A stretch of DNA of 64,000 nucleotides, from assembly GCA_903926385.1 (NCBI GenBank), contig CAIYIS010000009.1:54466-118465 (forward strand), in the 5' to 3' direction. The position numbers and the translations under genes were made by a program. Source of the DNA: an uncultured Bacteroidota bacterium (GTDB lineage Bacteria; Bacteroidota; Bacteroidia; 2-12-FULL-35-15). The notes under the pieces were generated by a model. The model worked only from the letters and a program-made list of their open reading frames with translations, was not told the DNA's origin and made no database searches. This document shows positions 17,958 to 25,968 of this stretch, piece by piece (within the stretch, counting starts at the first letter, position 1; each line of letters opens with the position of its first letter).

Positions 17958-18428
17958 ATGAACAGACATTTAATTAAATTTCTGGTACTCGATGTTGATG
18001 GGGTGCTTACAGATGGAGGAATGTATTACTCCAATTCCGGTGACGAATTCAAAAAATTCAATACCAAAGATGGTATGGGAATAAAGCTGGCTATTGCTAA
18101 AGGTATTAAAGTGGGCTTCTTGAGCAATGGAAAGAATGATACACTAATAAAAAATCGCGCGTCTTTGTTAGGTGTGGAATATGTATATGTTGGTTTGGAT
18201 AACAAACTCAATATACTTAATCAATGGATGAAAGAACTGAATCTGAGCTACGAAAATGTGGCTTATATGGGTGATGATATCAACGACATAGAAATAATGA
18301 ATCATCTTAATTATTCTGCCTGCCCTAATGATGCCGTAGATCAAGTAAAAGCTGTGGCCAAATACATGACTGATTTAAAAGGTGGCGAGGGTTGTGTACG
18401 CGAGTTTATTGATGATTATATTCTGTAA
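17958..18428 (+). CDS. KdsC-type HAD phosphatase (Kdo8P phosphatase-like)
   Basis: 156 residues, cap-less C0-type HAD enzyme. Motif I LDVDGVLTDG (Asp12 nucleophile, Asp14 acid), motif II FLSNGKN (Ser56), motif IV YMGDDINDIEIM, plus TKDGMGI and GGEGCVRE of the KdsC group. Family members release phosphate from 3-deoxy-manno-octulosonate-8-phosphate or from 9-phosphorylated sialic/KDN acids, as tetramers. The substrate here is unproven; the neighbouring PEP-aldolase-type synthase suggests a 3-deoxy-ulosonate phosphate. It is the last gene of the trio. Confidence 0.85.
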   Translation: MNRHLIKFLVLDVDGVLTDGGMYYSNSGDEFKKFNTKDGMGIKLAIAKGIKVGFLSNGKNDTLIKNRASLLGVEYVYVGLDNKLNILNQWMKELNLSYENVAYMGDDINDIEIMNHLNYSACPNDAVDQVKAVAKYMTDLKGGEGCVREFIDDYIL

Positions 18429-18593
18429 GCCAATTTTCGGGAATGGTTCGTGCCAGTCTTAATTCGATTTTTAAATTGAATAGTGTTGAACTAGTAATTT
18501 TCGTTTAATTTATTTGTATTCCGATAATCTTTTTTATTTAACCTCTCAAACATTGAACAATTCAATTAACTTTAGCTTTCTCTAGTAATATTA

Positions 18594-20306
18594 ATGAGTT
18601 TTGTAAAAAAAATACTTCGAGGGCTGTTCTATTCCTTTTTTGTTTTCACTGACATCTTGTTTCTATTGATGGTCTGGTTCATTATTGCTGTTACTATCAA
18701 ACCTCCAGTCCCAACGGATTTAAGCGCTCTTCAACTTGTGCGCAAACAGGTATCTTCTGATTTTTATACAATAAATAATAACTGGCTAAAGAAAAGCGAT
18801 ACAGGCTTGTGGGAAATGTATTTGGAAGGCGATGGCTTTGAAAGAGGTGTTACAGAGGGTAAATTGGCTGAAGAACTGATGGAGAAACAGGAAATGGCTT
18901 TTGTGAACCAACTTAAAAAAATGATTCCCTCTCAGGGAATGTTGAATTATCTTAAGTTCTTTATTTCTTTTTTCAATAGACATCTCGACCACTATATCAT
19001 TGAAGAATACAAACAGGAAATATATGGCGAGTCGATTTATCTCTCAGACAAATTCGACTTTATAGCACCGAAGTATTATCGCAAACTTAACTATCATGCA
19101 GCACATGACATAGGGCACGCATTACAGGATAAAAACATGACAGTGGGATGTACAGCTTTTGGTGCATGGGCAGACAAAACGGATGACAACACGTTGCTAA
19201 TTGGAAGAAACTTTGATTTCAATGTAGGTGAGGAATTTGCAGAAAACAAGATGGTGGATTTTGTGAAACCTAAAACAGGTTACAAACTCATGATGATTTC
19301 ATGGGCAGGAATGATAGGTACAGTGTCCGGTATGAATGAAAAAGGTTTGACGGTCACATTGAATGCAGCCAAATCGGAAATTCCTACAAGTGCTGCCGCA
19401 CCCATTTCATTAGTGGCAAGAGAAATTTTGCAATTTGCCAAAAACATTAAGGAAGCTATGGCAATAGCGGAAAAAAGAAAAACCTTCGTTTCTGAATCAA
19501 TTTTTATAGGATCGCTGGAGGATAACAGAACTGCAACTATAGAAAAAACACCTTCTAAAACGGAATTGTTTGAAACACCGGAAAAGAACTTTATTATATG
19601 TGCCAATCATTATCAGGGAAAAGCTTTTGAGAATGATGTAATCAACCAACAAAACATTAAAAACAGTTCTTCGGAATACAGATACATACATCTTCATTCA
19701 TTAATAAATCAATACCCGAAGTTGAGTGTAGCCGATGCTGCTTTCATTTTACGCAACCAACAGGGAATTGACGAAAAAAATATCGGAATGGGAAATGAGA
19801 AATCCTTGAATCAACTGATTTGCCACCATTCTGTAATTTTCAAACCTGCTCGTTTGCAGGTATGGGTATCAGCTAATCCCTACCAATTAGGTCAATATGT
19901 ATGTTATGATTTGAATAAAGTTTTTGCTGAAGCTCCGGGAATGAAAATAAAAAAAGAGTTGTACGAAAGGGAATTAAATATTCCGGCTGATGAATTTTTA
20001 TTCTCTGATAAATATAAAAAGTTCGTTGCCTTCAAAAAATTCAGGGAAGCCTTCAGTTATAAACATCATCACAAAATTGAATTTCCACTTAAAGCGGAAA
20101 GAATTCAGCAATTTATCGACTGTAATCCAGAGTATTGGGAAACCTATTTTATTTTGGGAAACTACTTTTATGATGAAAACAAGAAGGACGAAGCGCTGAA
20201 ATACTTCACTATTTCATTAACAAAGGAAATAACAACTTTACCTGAAAAGGAGAAAATAGTGAAACTAATCTCTGAAATAAAAAATTCATCTCAAAGTAAA
20301 AACTAA
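18594..20306 (+). CDS. Peptidase C45-like Ntn hydrolase/acyltransferase with N-terminal anchor and C-terminal TPR-like end
   Basis: 570 residues. An N-terminal TM (about 10-36) anchors the protein to the inner membrane. The predicted processing site places Cys186 (MTVGCTAFGAW) as the N-terminal nucleophile, followed by GRNFDF (204-209; Arg205, Asn206) and WAGMIGTVSGMNEKGL, all typical of acyl-CoA:6-APA acyltransferase/choloylglycine-hydrolase-like Ntn enzymes. The last 60 residues resemble one TPR unit (YWETYFILGNYFYDENKKDE). Such enzymes hydrolyse or form linear amide bonds; the substrate is unknown. The stop overlaps the acpS start in TAATG, so translation is probably coupled. Confidence 0.82.
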   Translation: MSFVKKILRGLFYSFFVFTDILFLLMVWFIIAVTIKPPVPTDLSALQLVRKQVSSDFYTINNNWLKKSDTGLWEMYLEGDGFERGVTEGKLAEELMEKQEMAFVNQLKKMIPSQGMLNYLKFFISFFNRHLDHYIIEEYKQEIYGESIYLSDKFDFIAPKYYRKLNYHAAHDIGHALQDKNMTVGCTAFGAWADKTDDNTLLIGRNFDFNVGEEFAENKMVDFVKPKTGYKLMMISWAGMIGTVSGMNEKGLTVTLNAAKSEIPTSAAAPISLVAREILQFAKNIKEAMAIAEKRKTFVSESIFIGSLEDNRTATIEKTPSKTELFETPEKNFIICANHYQGKAFENDVINQQNIKNSSSEYRYIHLHSLINQYPKLSVADAAFILRNQQGIDEKNIGMGNEKSLNQLICHHSVIFKPARLQVWVSANPYQLGQYVCYDLNKVFAEAPGMKIKKELYERELNIPADEFLFSDKYKKFVAFKKFREAFSYKHHHKIEFPLKAERIQQFIDCNPEYWETYFILGNYFYDENKKDEALKYFTISLTKEITTLPEKEKIVKLISEIKNSSQSKN

Positions 20307-20677
20307 TGGTAGTAGGCTTGGGAACTGACATAACCGAAGTAGCGAGAATAGCAAAAAATGTAGAATCGTTAGCGTTCAGGGAAAGGGTGTTTTCTAAAAG
20401 CGAAATTTCCTATTGCGAAAGTAAAACAAACAAAGCGGAGAGTTATGCTGCCAGATTTGCAGCCAAGGAAGCCTTCTTTAAGGCTCTGGGTACAGGATGG
20501 AGAGGTGCAATGGGGTTTAATGAAGTTGAAATAATAAATGATGAGTTAGGCAAACCTTCTGTAAATTTATTAGGCGAGGCTAAGAAAATTGGTGAAGAAA
20601 GAAAAATTAATACCATCCATGTTTCCCTTACTCACACTAAGGAAATAGCTATGGCAACTGTAATTCTTGAGGGCTAA
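20306..20677 (+). CDS. acpS: Holo-[acyl-carrier-protein] synthase
   Basis: 123 residues, normal length. It transfers 4'-phosphopantetheine from CoA to a serine of acyl carrier protein. Visible signatures: GLGTDITEV with Asp8, and FAAKEAFFKALGTGW with Glu55, the two Mg-binding positions. ATG overlaps the stop of the upstream Ntn hydrolase by one base. 29 bp downstream comes a PaaK-like ligase, so a three-gene operon is likely. Confidence 0.94.
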   Translation: MVVGLGTDITEVARIAKNVESLAFRERVFSKSEISYCESKTNKAESYAARFAAKEAFFKALGTGWRGAMGFNEVEIINDELGKPSVNLLGEAKKIGEERKINTIHVSLTHTKEIAMATVILEG

Positions 20678-20706
20678 ATAAATAAATTAACTAATCATTA
20701 AATTAA

Positions 20707-21996
20707 ATGGTAATTCCGGAAATAGAAACTAAATCTCTTGATGAACAGAAAAAATTTCAGGAAGCTCAGTTGCCCTTCTTGCTGAATTATCTCAGGTCAC
20801 ATTCCGCATTTTATGCTGATTTATTTCTCAAAAATAATATTGATATTTCCACTGTTCGCACTTTGGAAGATTTACAGAAAATCCCCGTTACTACAAAAGA
20901 CGACATTCAGAATCGAAATGAAGATTTTATTTGTGTGCCAAAAAATAAAATCATTGATTATATTACTACCTCCGGAACATTAGGCGACCCTGTTACATTT
21001 CCTATGACCGAAAAGGATTTAGAGCGTCTTGCGTATAATGAATGTATATCTTTTGTTTGTGCCGATGCCAAACCAACGGATGTATTTCAATTAATGACAA
21101 CTCTCGACAGAAGATTTATGGCCGGCATGGCCTATTTTATGGGGATTCGAAAACTAGGAGCTGGTGTAGTAAGGGTGGGTTCAGGTGTTCCCGAACTTCA
21201 ATGGGATACTATCAAACGAATTCAGCCAACAGCAGTTGTTACCGTTCCTTCATTTTTGCTGAAATTAATTGACTATGCCGAAGCAAATGGAATTGATTAT
21301 AAAAATTGTTCTGTAACCAAAGCAATCTGTATAGGCGAGTCTCTTCGAAATCCTGATTTGTCGCTGAACACCCTTGGAAAAAGAATACAGGACAAATGGA
21401 ATATTATACTGTATTCCACCTATGCTTCTACCGAAATGAGTGCTGCTTTTACCGAATGTTGCGAAGGTAAAGGAGGGCATCATCATCCTGAATTAGTCAT
21501 TGCTGAATTTCTGGATGAAAATAACAATCCTGTGGGAGAAGGTGAACTTGGTGAAGTAACCATTACTTCGCTGGGAGTGGAAGGAATGCCATTGCTTCGT
21601 TTCAAAACGGGTGATTTATGTTATCATTACACGCAAGCCTGTGCTTGTGGTCGTAAGTCATTGCGAGTAGGGCCAATTATTGGACGCAGAAAACAAATGA
21701 TAAAATATAAAGGTACTACCATTTACCCTCCTGCGCTTTACGAAATATTAAATAATATTGAAGGAGTAAAAAATTATGTGGTAGAAGTTTTTACAAATGA
21801 AATACAAACAGACGAAATATTAATTCGCATAGGATGTGACCATATTTCTGACAATTTCGAGCAAAAAATAGCCGAACATTTTAAAGCTAAACTTAGAGTT
21901 ACCCCAAGAATATCCTTCGAATCGCCCGAAGTGATTAATAAAATTCTGTTCCCCGAATTAAGCCGTAAACCTGTAGTGTTTTTTGATAAACGTTAA
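20707..21996 (+). CDS. Phenylacetate-CoA ligase (PaaK)-family AMP-forming ligase
   Basis: 429 residues. ATP-binding P-loop TTSGTLGDP (87-95), A5 motif YSTYASTEM (236-244), RFKTGDL (298-304), a CACG pair after it and the C-terminal small domain (MIKYKGTTIYPPAL). The CCEGKGGHHHPE segment is typical of PaaK-like proteins. The enzyme activates a carboxylic acid as acyl-adenylate and probably transfers it to CoA or to a carrier protein. PaaK-like ligases are also found in flexirubin/aryl-polyene pathways, but no such cluster is present here. Its operon position behind acpS would suit an acyl-carrier-protein substrate; this is inference. Confidence 0.85.
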   Translation: MVIPEIETKSLDEQKKFQEAQLPFLLNYLRSHSAFYADLFLKNNIDISTVRTLEDLQKIPVTTKDDIQNRNEDFICVPKNKIIDYITTSGTLGDPVTFPMTEKDLERLAYNECISFVCADAKPTDVFQLMTTLDRRFMAGMAYFMGIRKLGAGVVRVGSGVPELQWDTIKRIQPTAVVTVPSFLLKLIDYAEANGIDYKNCSVTKAICIGESLRNPDLSLNTLGKRIQDKWNIILYSTYASTEMSAAFTECCEGKGGHHHPELVIAEFLDENNNPVGEGELGEVTITSLGVEGMPLLRFKTGDLCYHYTQACACGRKSLRVGPIIGRRKQMIKYKGTTIYPPALYEILNNIEGVKNYVVEVFTNEIQTDEILIRIGCDHISDNFEQKIAEHFKAKLRVTPRISFESPEVINKILFPELSRKPVVFFDKR

Positions 21997-22022
21997 ATCC
22001 CTTTTAATAGACAAAAATTGAT

Positions 22023-22030
22023 TAATTTTG
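22023..22030 (+). promoter_or_regulatory. -7 promoter element (TAATTTTG)
   Basis: TAATTTTGCAG, about 34 bp before ATG 22064, matches TAnnTTTG. Confidence 0.5.
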
Positions 22031-22063
22031 CAGAACAACAAATTTTAACTAATTAATTAAAAA

Positions 22064-22684
22064 ATGAAAAAAATAAAATTATTTTCTATAATGACCATAT
22101 TGCTCATCACAGGAGCATCGCAAGCACAAAAAATTAACGAAGGAGATAAATCACTATCTTTTTTGAAAGGACAAACCAAATTTAACATTGAGTATGTTTA
22201 TGATGGCATGACTGTAGGTAAAAAAACTGAAGCGGATTACAAAAAAGAGAAAATCGATTATTACAATGGGAAGCAACCAGGAAAAGGAGATCGTTGGGCA
22301 GAAAAATGGGTAAACAGTCGTTCAGCGGTGTATGAACCTATGTTTGAAGAGTTGATAAATAAAATGCTCTTTAAGGGTAAAACCAACGCCACTGCCGCAA
22401 AGAATACAAAAGATGCAAAGTACACCATTTTGGTTAAAACGATAATGATGGAGCCAGGCTTCAATTCCATGGTTATGAAAGTGAATCCTTACTGTGATAT
22501 TGAGATTTCTTATGTCGAAATTTCCTCTGGAAAGGTATTAGCAAAGGGTTTTATGAACAATGTTCAAGGAATTGTAGTTAATGATAATGATTGGGATTTC
22601 GACCCATCGAATAGAATTAAAGAATGTTACGCAAAGGCTGGGAAAACAGTTGGCGCAACGATCGCAAAGGCAATGGACAAATAG
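22064..22684 (+). CDS. Secreted protein of unknown function
   Basis: 206 residues with a signal peptide (MKKIKLFSIMTILLITGASQAQ). The mature part has alternating strands and short helices (KFNIEYVYDGMTVGKK, YTILVKTIMMEPGFNSM, CDIEISYVEISSGKVLAKGF) resembling periplasmic DUF4136-like or other small alpha/beta lipocalin-sized proteins, but I cannot name the family. It ends with a Gly/Ala-rich helix. It is monocistronic: own promoter and strong terminator. Confidence 0.75.
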   Translation: MKKIKLFSIMTILLITGASQAQKINEGDKSLSFLKGQTKFNIEYVYDGMTVGKKTEADYKKEKIDYYNGKQPGKGDRWAEKWVNSRSAVYEPMFEELINKMLFKGKTNATAAKNTKDAKYTILVKTIMMEPGFNSMVMKVNPYCDIEISYVEISSGKVLAKGFMNNVQGIVVNDNDWDFDPSNRIKECYAKAGKTVGATIAKAMDK

Positions 22685-22705
22685 ATAAAGTATCGATTTC
22701 GATTT

Positions 22706-22740
22706 AAATCCCTCTTGATTCGTTTCAAGAGGGATTTTTT
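22706..22740 (+). terminator. Rho-independent terminator
   Basis: A 13-bp stem (22706-22718 with 22725-22737), 6-nt loop and T-run, 22 bp after the secreted-protein gene. Confidence 0.88.
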
Positions 22741-22980
22741 GTTGCTAATCTAAAAGTGAAATTAGAAGAAATATTTTCCAATATTCCGGAGTCTCTGAAC
22801 AGTTGTTTTTGTAATAAATCAAGAATATTTTGGAACATAACAGTGACGGGATTATAAGTGTAAAGATGGGAAGGAATTAAGAATTGTTCGTTTGTGCCAT
22901 CGATTTGAACTAGCCCCAACTATTTTTTATTTTCAATTAGTTAGTATTTTACTACTTTTATCGCCTTAAAATCTAAAAAC

Positions 22981-25161
22981 ATGTTTACTAAAAAAATAAC
23001 ATTTGTCGCAGTTATGGCCCTTTTGTTTTTCAATAAAACAAATGCTCAACTGTCGGTTGATTACACACCCATTAAATCAACAGGTGCCATTCCATCTGAG
23101 TTTTTAAAATCGGCCAAGGAAATGTCTGAAGCAGAAATAAAAACAATTGGATATGGTAAAGACCATACAGCCAAAACCCAATTCGCTGTTCAGCAAAATT
23201 ATTTTTTGCAAGATTTGTTGATAAACGGAGATGTGTTGATCAACGACCCTTTATCTAATTATGTCAACAAAGTAGCGGATGAGTTGCTTAAAAATAATCC
23301 AACACTTCGTCAGCAATTACATATTTATGTGATAAAAACACCTGAGGTAAATGCTCATGCTTTCGATAAAGGCTTTATTTTTATCAATGTTGGTTTAATT
23401 GCTCAATTGGAAAACGAGGCTCAGTTGGCTTATATCCTTGCCCACGAAATAACACACGTTGTTAAAAAGCATTCCATCACCGAATACATCGAAAATATAA
23501 AGCTTGAAAATAATAATTCAGATTACGATAAAGGCTCGGAAGAAGAAAGAAGATTAGCAAAATACAGGTTTTCGAAGGAGCAGGAAACAGAAGCTGATGT
23601 GGAAGGATTGAACATGCTTAAAGAATCAAATTACAGTATTAAAACAGTTAATGGGGCATTTGATGTGTTACAGTATTCTTACCTGCCATTTGAGTTGGTT
23701 GATTTTAAAAAGACTTTCTTTGAGGATAAAAATTTAATTCTGCCAGATACCCTTTTCCTTAAAAAAACTGCAGAAGTTAAATCGAATGAAGATTATGATG
23801 ATACCAAGAGTACTCACCCAAACATCCGTAAACGAAGGGGAGCCATTGAGCCCGACCTAAAGGTAGAGGATGAATCAACCCGTAAAAAATATCTTGTTTC
23901 TGAAGAACTATTTAAATCAAATCGCGAGACGGCCCGTTTCGAGTTGTGCAACCTTTATCTTTCTAACCGCGATTACATGAATGCTGTTTACGCTGCCTAC
24001 ATTTTATTAGAAAAATATCCTGATAATTTATATCTAAAGAAAATTGTGGCAAAAGGTCTTTACAATGTTTCGGTAAATAAATCGAAAGAAAAAACAGGAG
24101 TAAAATTAAATACCGAAGATGGTAACATGCAATCAAAGCGATATTCCATTCCTGATTACAATAAAATTGAAGGGCCTTCTCAACGATTATATTATTTGTT
24201 AGACAATATGGCGGATAAAGAATTGAATGTGGTGGCACTTAAGTACACGTATAAAGCTCATAAAAAGTTTCCTAACGACAACACTCTTTCCACCCTCACA
24301 GATTCGCTGTTTTCGGAGCTTACCAATTCGAACGAATTGTTTTTAAACGATTTTTCGAAAAAATCGAAAGCTGATTTAAAGGCGAAAGATACTGTGAAAG
24401 TAAAGGAGGAAGTGGCAGATGCCGAGGAAAGCAAATATTCTAAGATTAAAAAACTTCAGGAAAAGGCCGATATTGAAACGGATGAAAATTTTATTAGATA
24501 CGCCCTGGTGGATGAATTAAAAGATAATGAGTTTGTAAAACGTTACACCACCATAGCTAGAGGTCTCACCAAAAAAGCGGACGACTCGAACGCATACCAG
24601 CACAATAAAAAAACAAAGGAGAAAAAAGAAGACCGACTCCTCGGAATTGATAAAGTTATTTTTATCGACCCGTATTATATGAGGGTTAAATACGAAGAGG
24701 GTGTGCAGTACAACAACTTTTTTGAATCAGAAGAAAAAGCTGCTGTCTTGGCTGGTATTGAGAGCAAATGCGCCAACCAGCTCAAGTTGCAATATGTAAC
24801 TTTGAGCACAAAGGGAATCACTTCGGCTGACATGGACAAATACAACGACAATGCCTTGATGAACGAGTGGATTGGAGAACGATTGAAACATGGTAGCAAC
24901 AGCGATGAAGTGGAAGCAAATTCGGAAAGCATCAAACAATTAATAGATAAACTTGGTACCAAATATGTTGCCTGGAGCGGTGTGTATAACCAGAAAGGAA
25001 GATCGTATCGAAATACCTATTTCTTTATTTTATTTAATCTGGAGTCGGGTAATGTGATGAAATACGAAACACGAACCACCAAATCGAAAGACCATTCTGA
25101 TTTAATTACTTCTTATGTTTATAACTCATTAATGCACGTTGTTAAAAAGCCGAAAGAATGA
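22981..25161 (+). CDS. M48-family zinc metalloprotease, secreted, with long C-terminal extension
   Basis: 726 residues, signal peptide MFTKKITFVAVMALLFFNKTNAQ. The protease domain covers about 80-260, with AHEITHV (His155, Glu156, His159) and the third-ligand region KEQETEADVEGL (Glu202). Bacterial periplasmic M48 enzymes such as BepA degrade or help assemble outer-membrane proteins. The C-terminal two thirds contain a helical repeat region (about 315-350, 395-440) and a charged coiled stretch (SKKSKADLKAKDTVKVKEE), longer than BepA (about 490). It overlaps the next gene by 4 bp (ATGA), and that product looks like an outer-membrane beta-barrel, which suits a role in outer-membrane biogenesis. 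Confidence 0.85.
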   Translation: MFTKKITFVAVMALLFFNKTNAQLSVDYTPIKSTGAIPSEFLKSAKEMSEAEIKTIGYGKDHTAKTQFAVQQNYFLQDLLINGDVLINDPLSNYVNKVADELLKNNPTLRQQLHIYVIKTPEVNAHAFDKGFIFINVGLIAQLENEAQLAYILAHEITHVVKKHSITEYIENIKLENNNSDYDKGSEEERRLAKYRFSKEQETEADVEGLNMLKESNYSIKTVNGAFDVLQYSYLPFELVDFKKTFFEDKNLILPDTLFLKKTAEVKSNEDYDDTKSTHPNIRKRRGAIEPDLKVEDESTRKKYLVSEELFKSNRETARFELCNLYLSNRDYMNAVYAAYILLEKYPDNLYLKKIVAKGLYNVSVNKSKEKTGVKLNTEDGNMQSKRYSIPDYNKIEGPSQRLYYLLDNMADKELNVVALKYTYKAHKKFPNDNTLSTLTDSLFSELTNSNELFLNDFSKKSKADLKAKDTVKVKEEVADAEESKYSKIKKLQEKADIETDENFIRYALVDELKDNEFVKRYTTIARGLTKKADDSNAYQHNKKTKEKKEDRLLGIDKVIFIDPYYMRVKYEEGVQYNNFFESEEKAAVLAGIESKCANQLKLQYVTLSTKGITSADMDKYNDNALMNEWIGERLKHGSNSDEVEANSESIKQLIDKLGTKYVAWSGVYNQKGRSYRNTYFFILFNLESGNVMKYETRTTKSKDHSDLITSYVYNSLMHVVKKPKE

Positions 25162-25967
25162 AAAATTTAAAATGTGCAGTACTTCTTCTTTGTCTTTCTA
25201 GTGGTTATTCGTTTGCACAGGTATCGGGTTATCTGGGCAAACGATTCAGTATCGGGTATTCCAATTATTTTATGGCAGCTGGTTTCGGGCCAGTAGCGAA
25301 TGCCGAAAGCAACGAGTTTTTAACAGGTATTAATTCTACTCATTGTGTAAATATGGAGTACACCATTGCTAAGCGAATTAATTTTTGTTTGTCACTTCAA
25401 ACGTTGAAAACTGGGGTTAATCCAACAAAGAATTATCAAAAACAAATTTCGAGCCCAGATTACCTACCTCCTCTTACATTAACCTATTCACCTAAACCTT
25501 ATCTTCCGATGCAATTACGCACCATAAACATTGGTTTAGGATGCAAGTTTTTTCACTTTGGTACATTGGCTCCGATAGGTAAATACAACAAATTGGAATT
25601 TCTGCTTTTCCTTTCTCATTTAACCTACGATCCAAATAACTCCTTCCAATCATCAGCTAGTGGACAGTCGGTTTATACACCATTGAATGGTGATGCTGGA
25701 GATTATCAATTCAAGTCTTTTGCTTTAGCTTATACTGTGGGGCGTTCCCGAGTATTTTGGGATAAGATTGTTCTTGACTATGGATTGCGTTTGGCCATAT
25801 CAAATGGTATTTTTACCTATATGGGTAATGCTTTGTGGGACGATACCGGCAACAGCAGCTATGGTTCAACTGATATTACAAAAGCAATGCGACAGGATGT
25901 AAACAAACGTATCTTTAGGGAGCAGTTGGTCAACTTCCATATCGGTATAAGTTTTCTGGCTTTTTAG
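25158..25967 (+). CDS. Predicted outer-membrane beta-barrel-like protein
   Basis: 269 residues; signal peptide MKNLKCAVLLLCLSSGYSFAQ. The mature sequence alternates Tyr/Phe-rich strands (RFSIGYSNYFMAAGFGPV, RINFCLSLQTLKTG, LRTINIGLGCKFFHFG, FKSFALAYTVGRSRVFWD) and ends in FHIGISFLAF, a C-terminal aromatic strand as expected for a porin-like barrel. No family recognised. It starts inside the stop of the M48 protease gene, so the two are translationally coupled. Confidence 0.72.
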   Translation: MKNLKCAVLLLCLSSGYSFAQVSGYLGKRFSIGYSNYFMAAGFGPVANAESNEFLTGINSTHCVNMEYTIAKRINFCLSLQTLKTGVNPTKNYQKQISSPDYLPPLTLTYSPKPYLPMQLRTINIGLGCKFFHFGTLAPIGKYNKLEFLLFLSHLTYDPNNSFQSSASGQSVYTPLNGDAGDYQFKSFALAYTVGRSRVFWDKIVLDYGLRLAISNGIFTYMGNALWDDTGNSSYGSTDITKAMRQDVNKRIFREQLVNFHIGISFLAF

Positions 25968-25968
25968 A

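Noticed and set aside
22725..22919. 64-codon minus-strand frame after the secreted-protein terminator
   Set aside because: It overlaps the terminator, has no promoter and no recognisable domain; a gene remnant is possible but unsupported.
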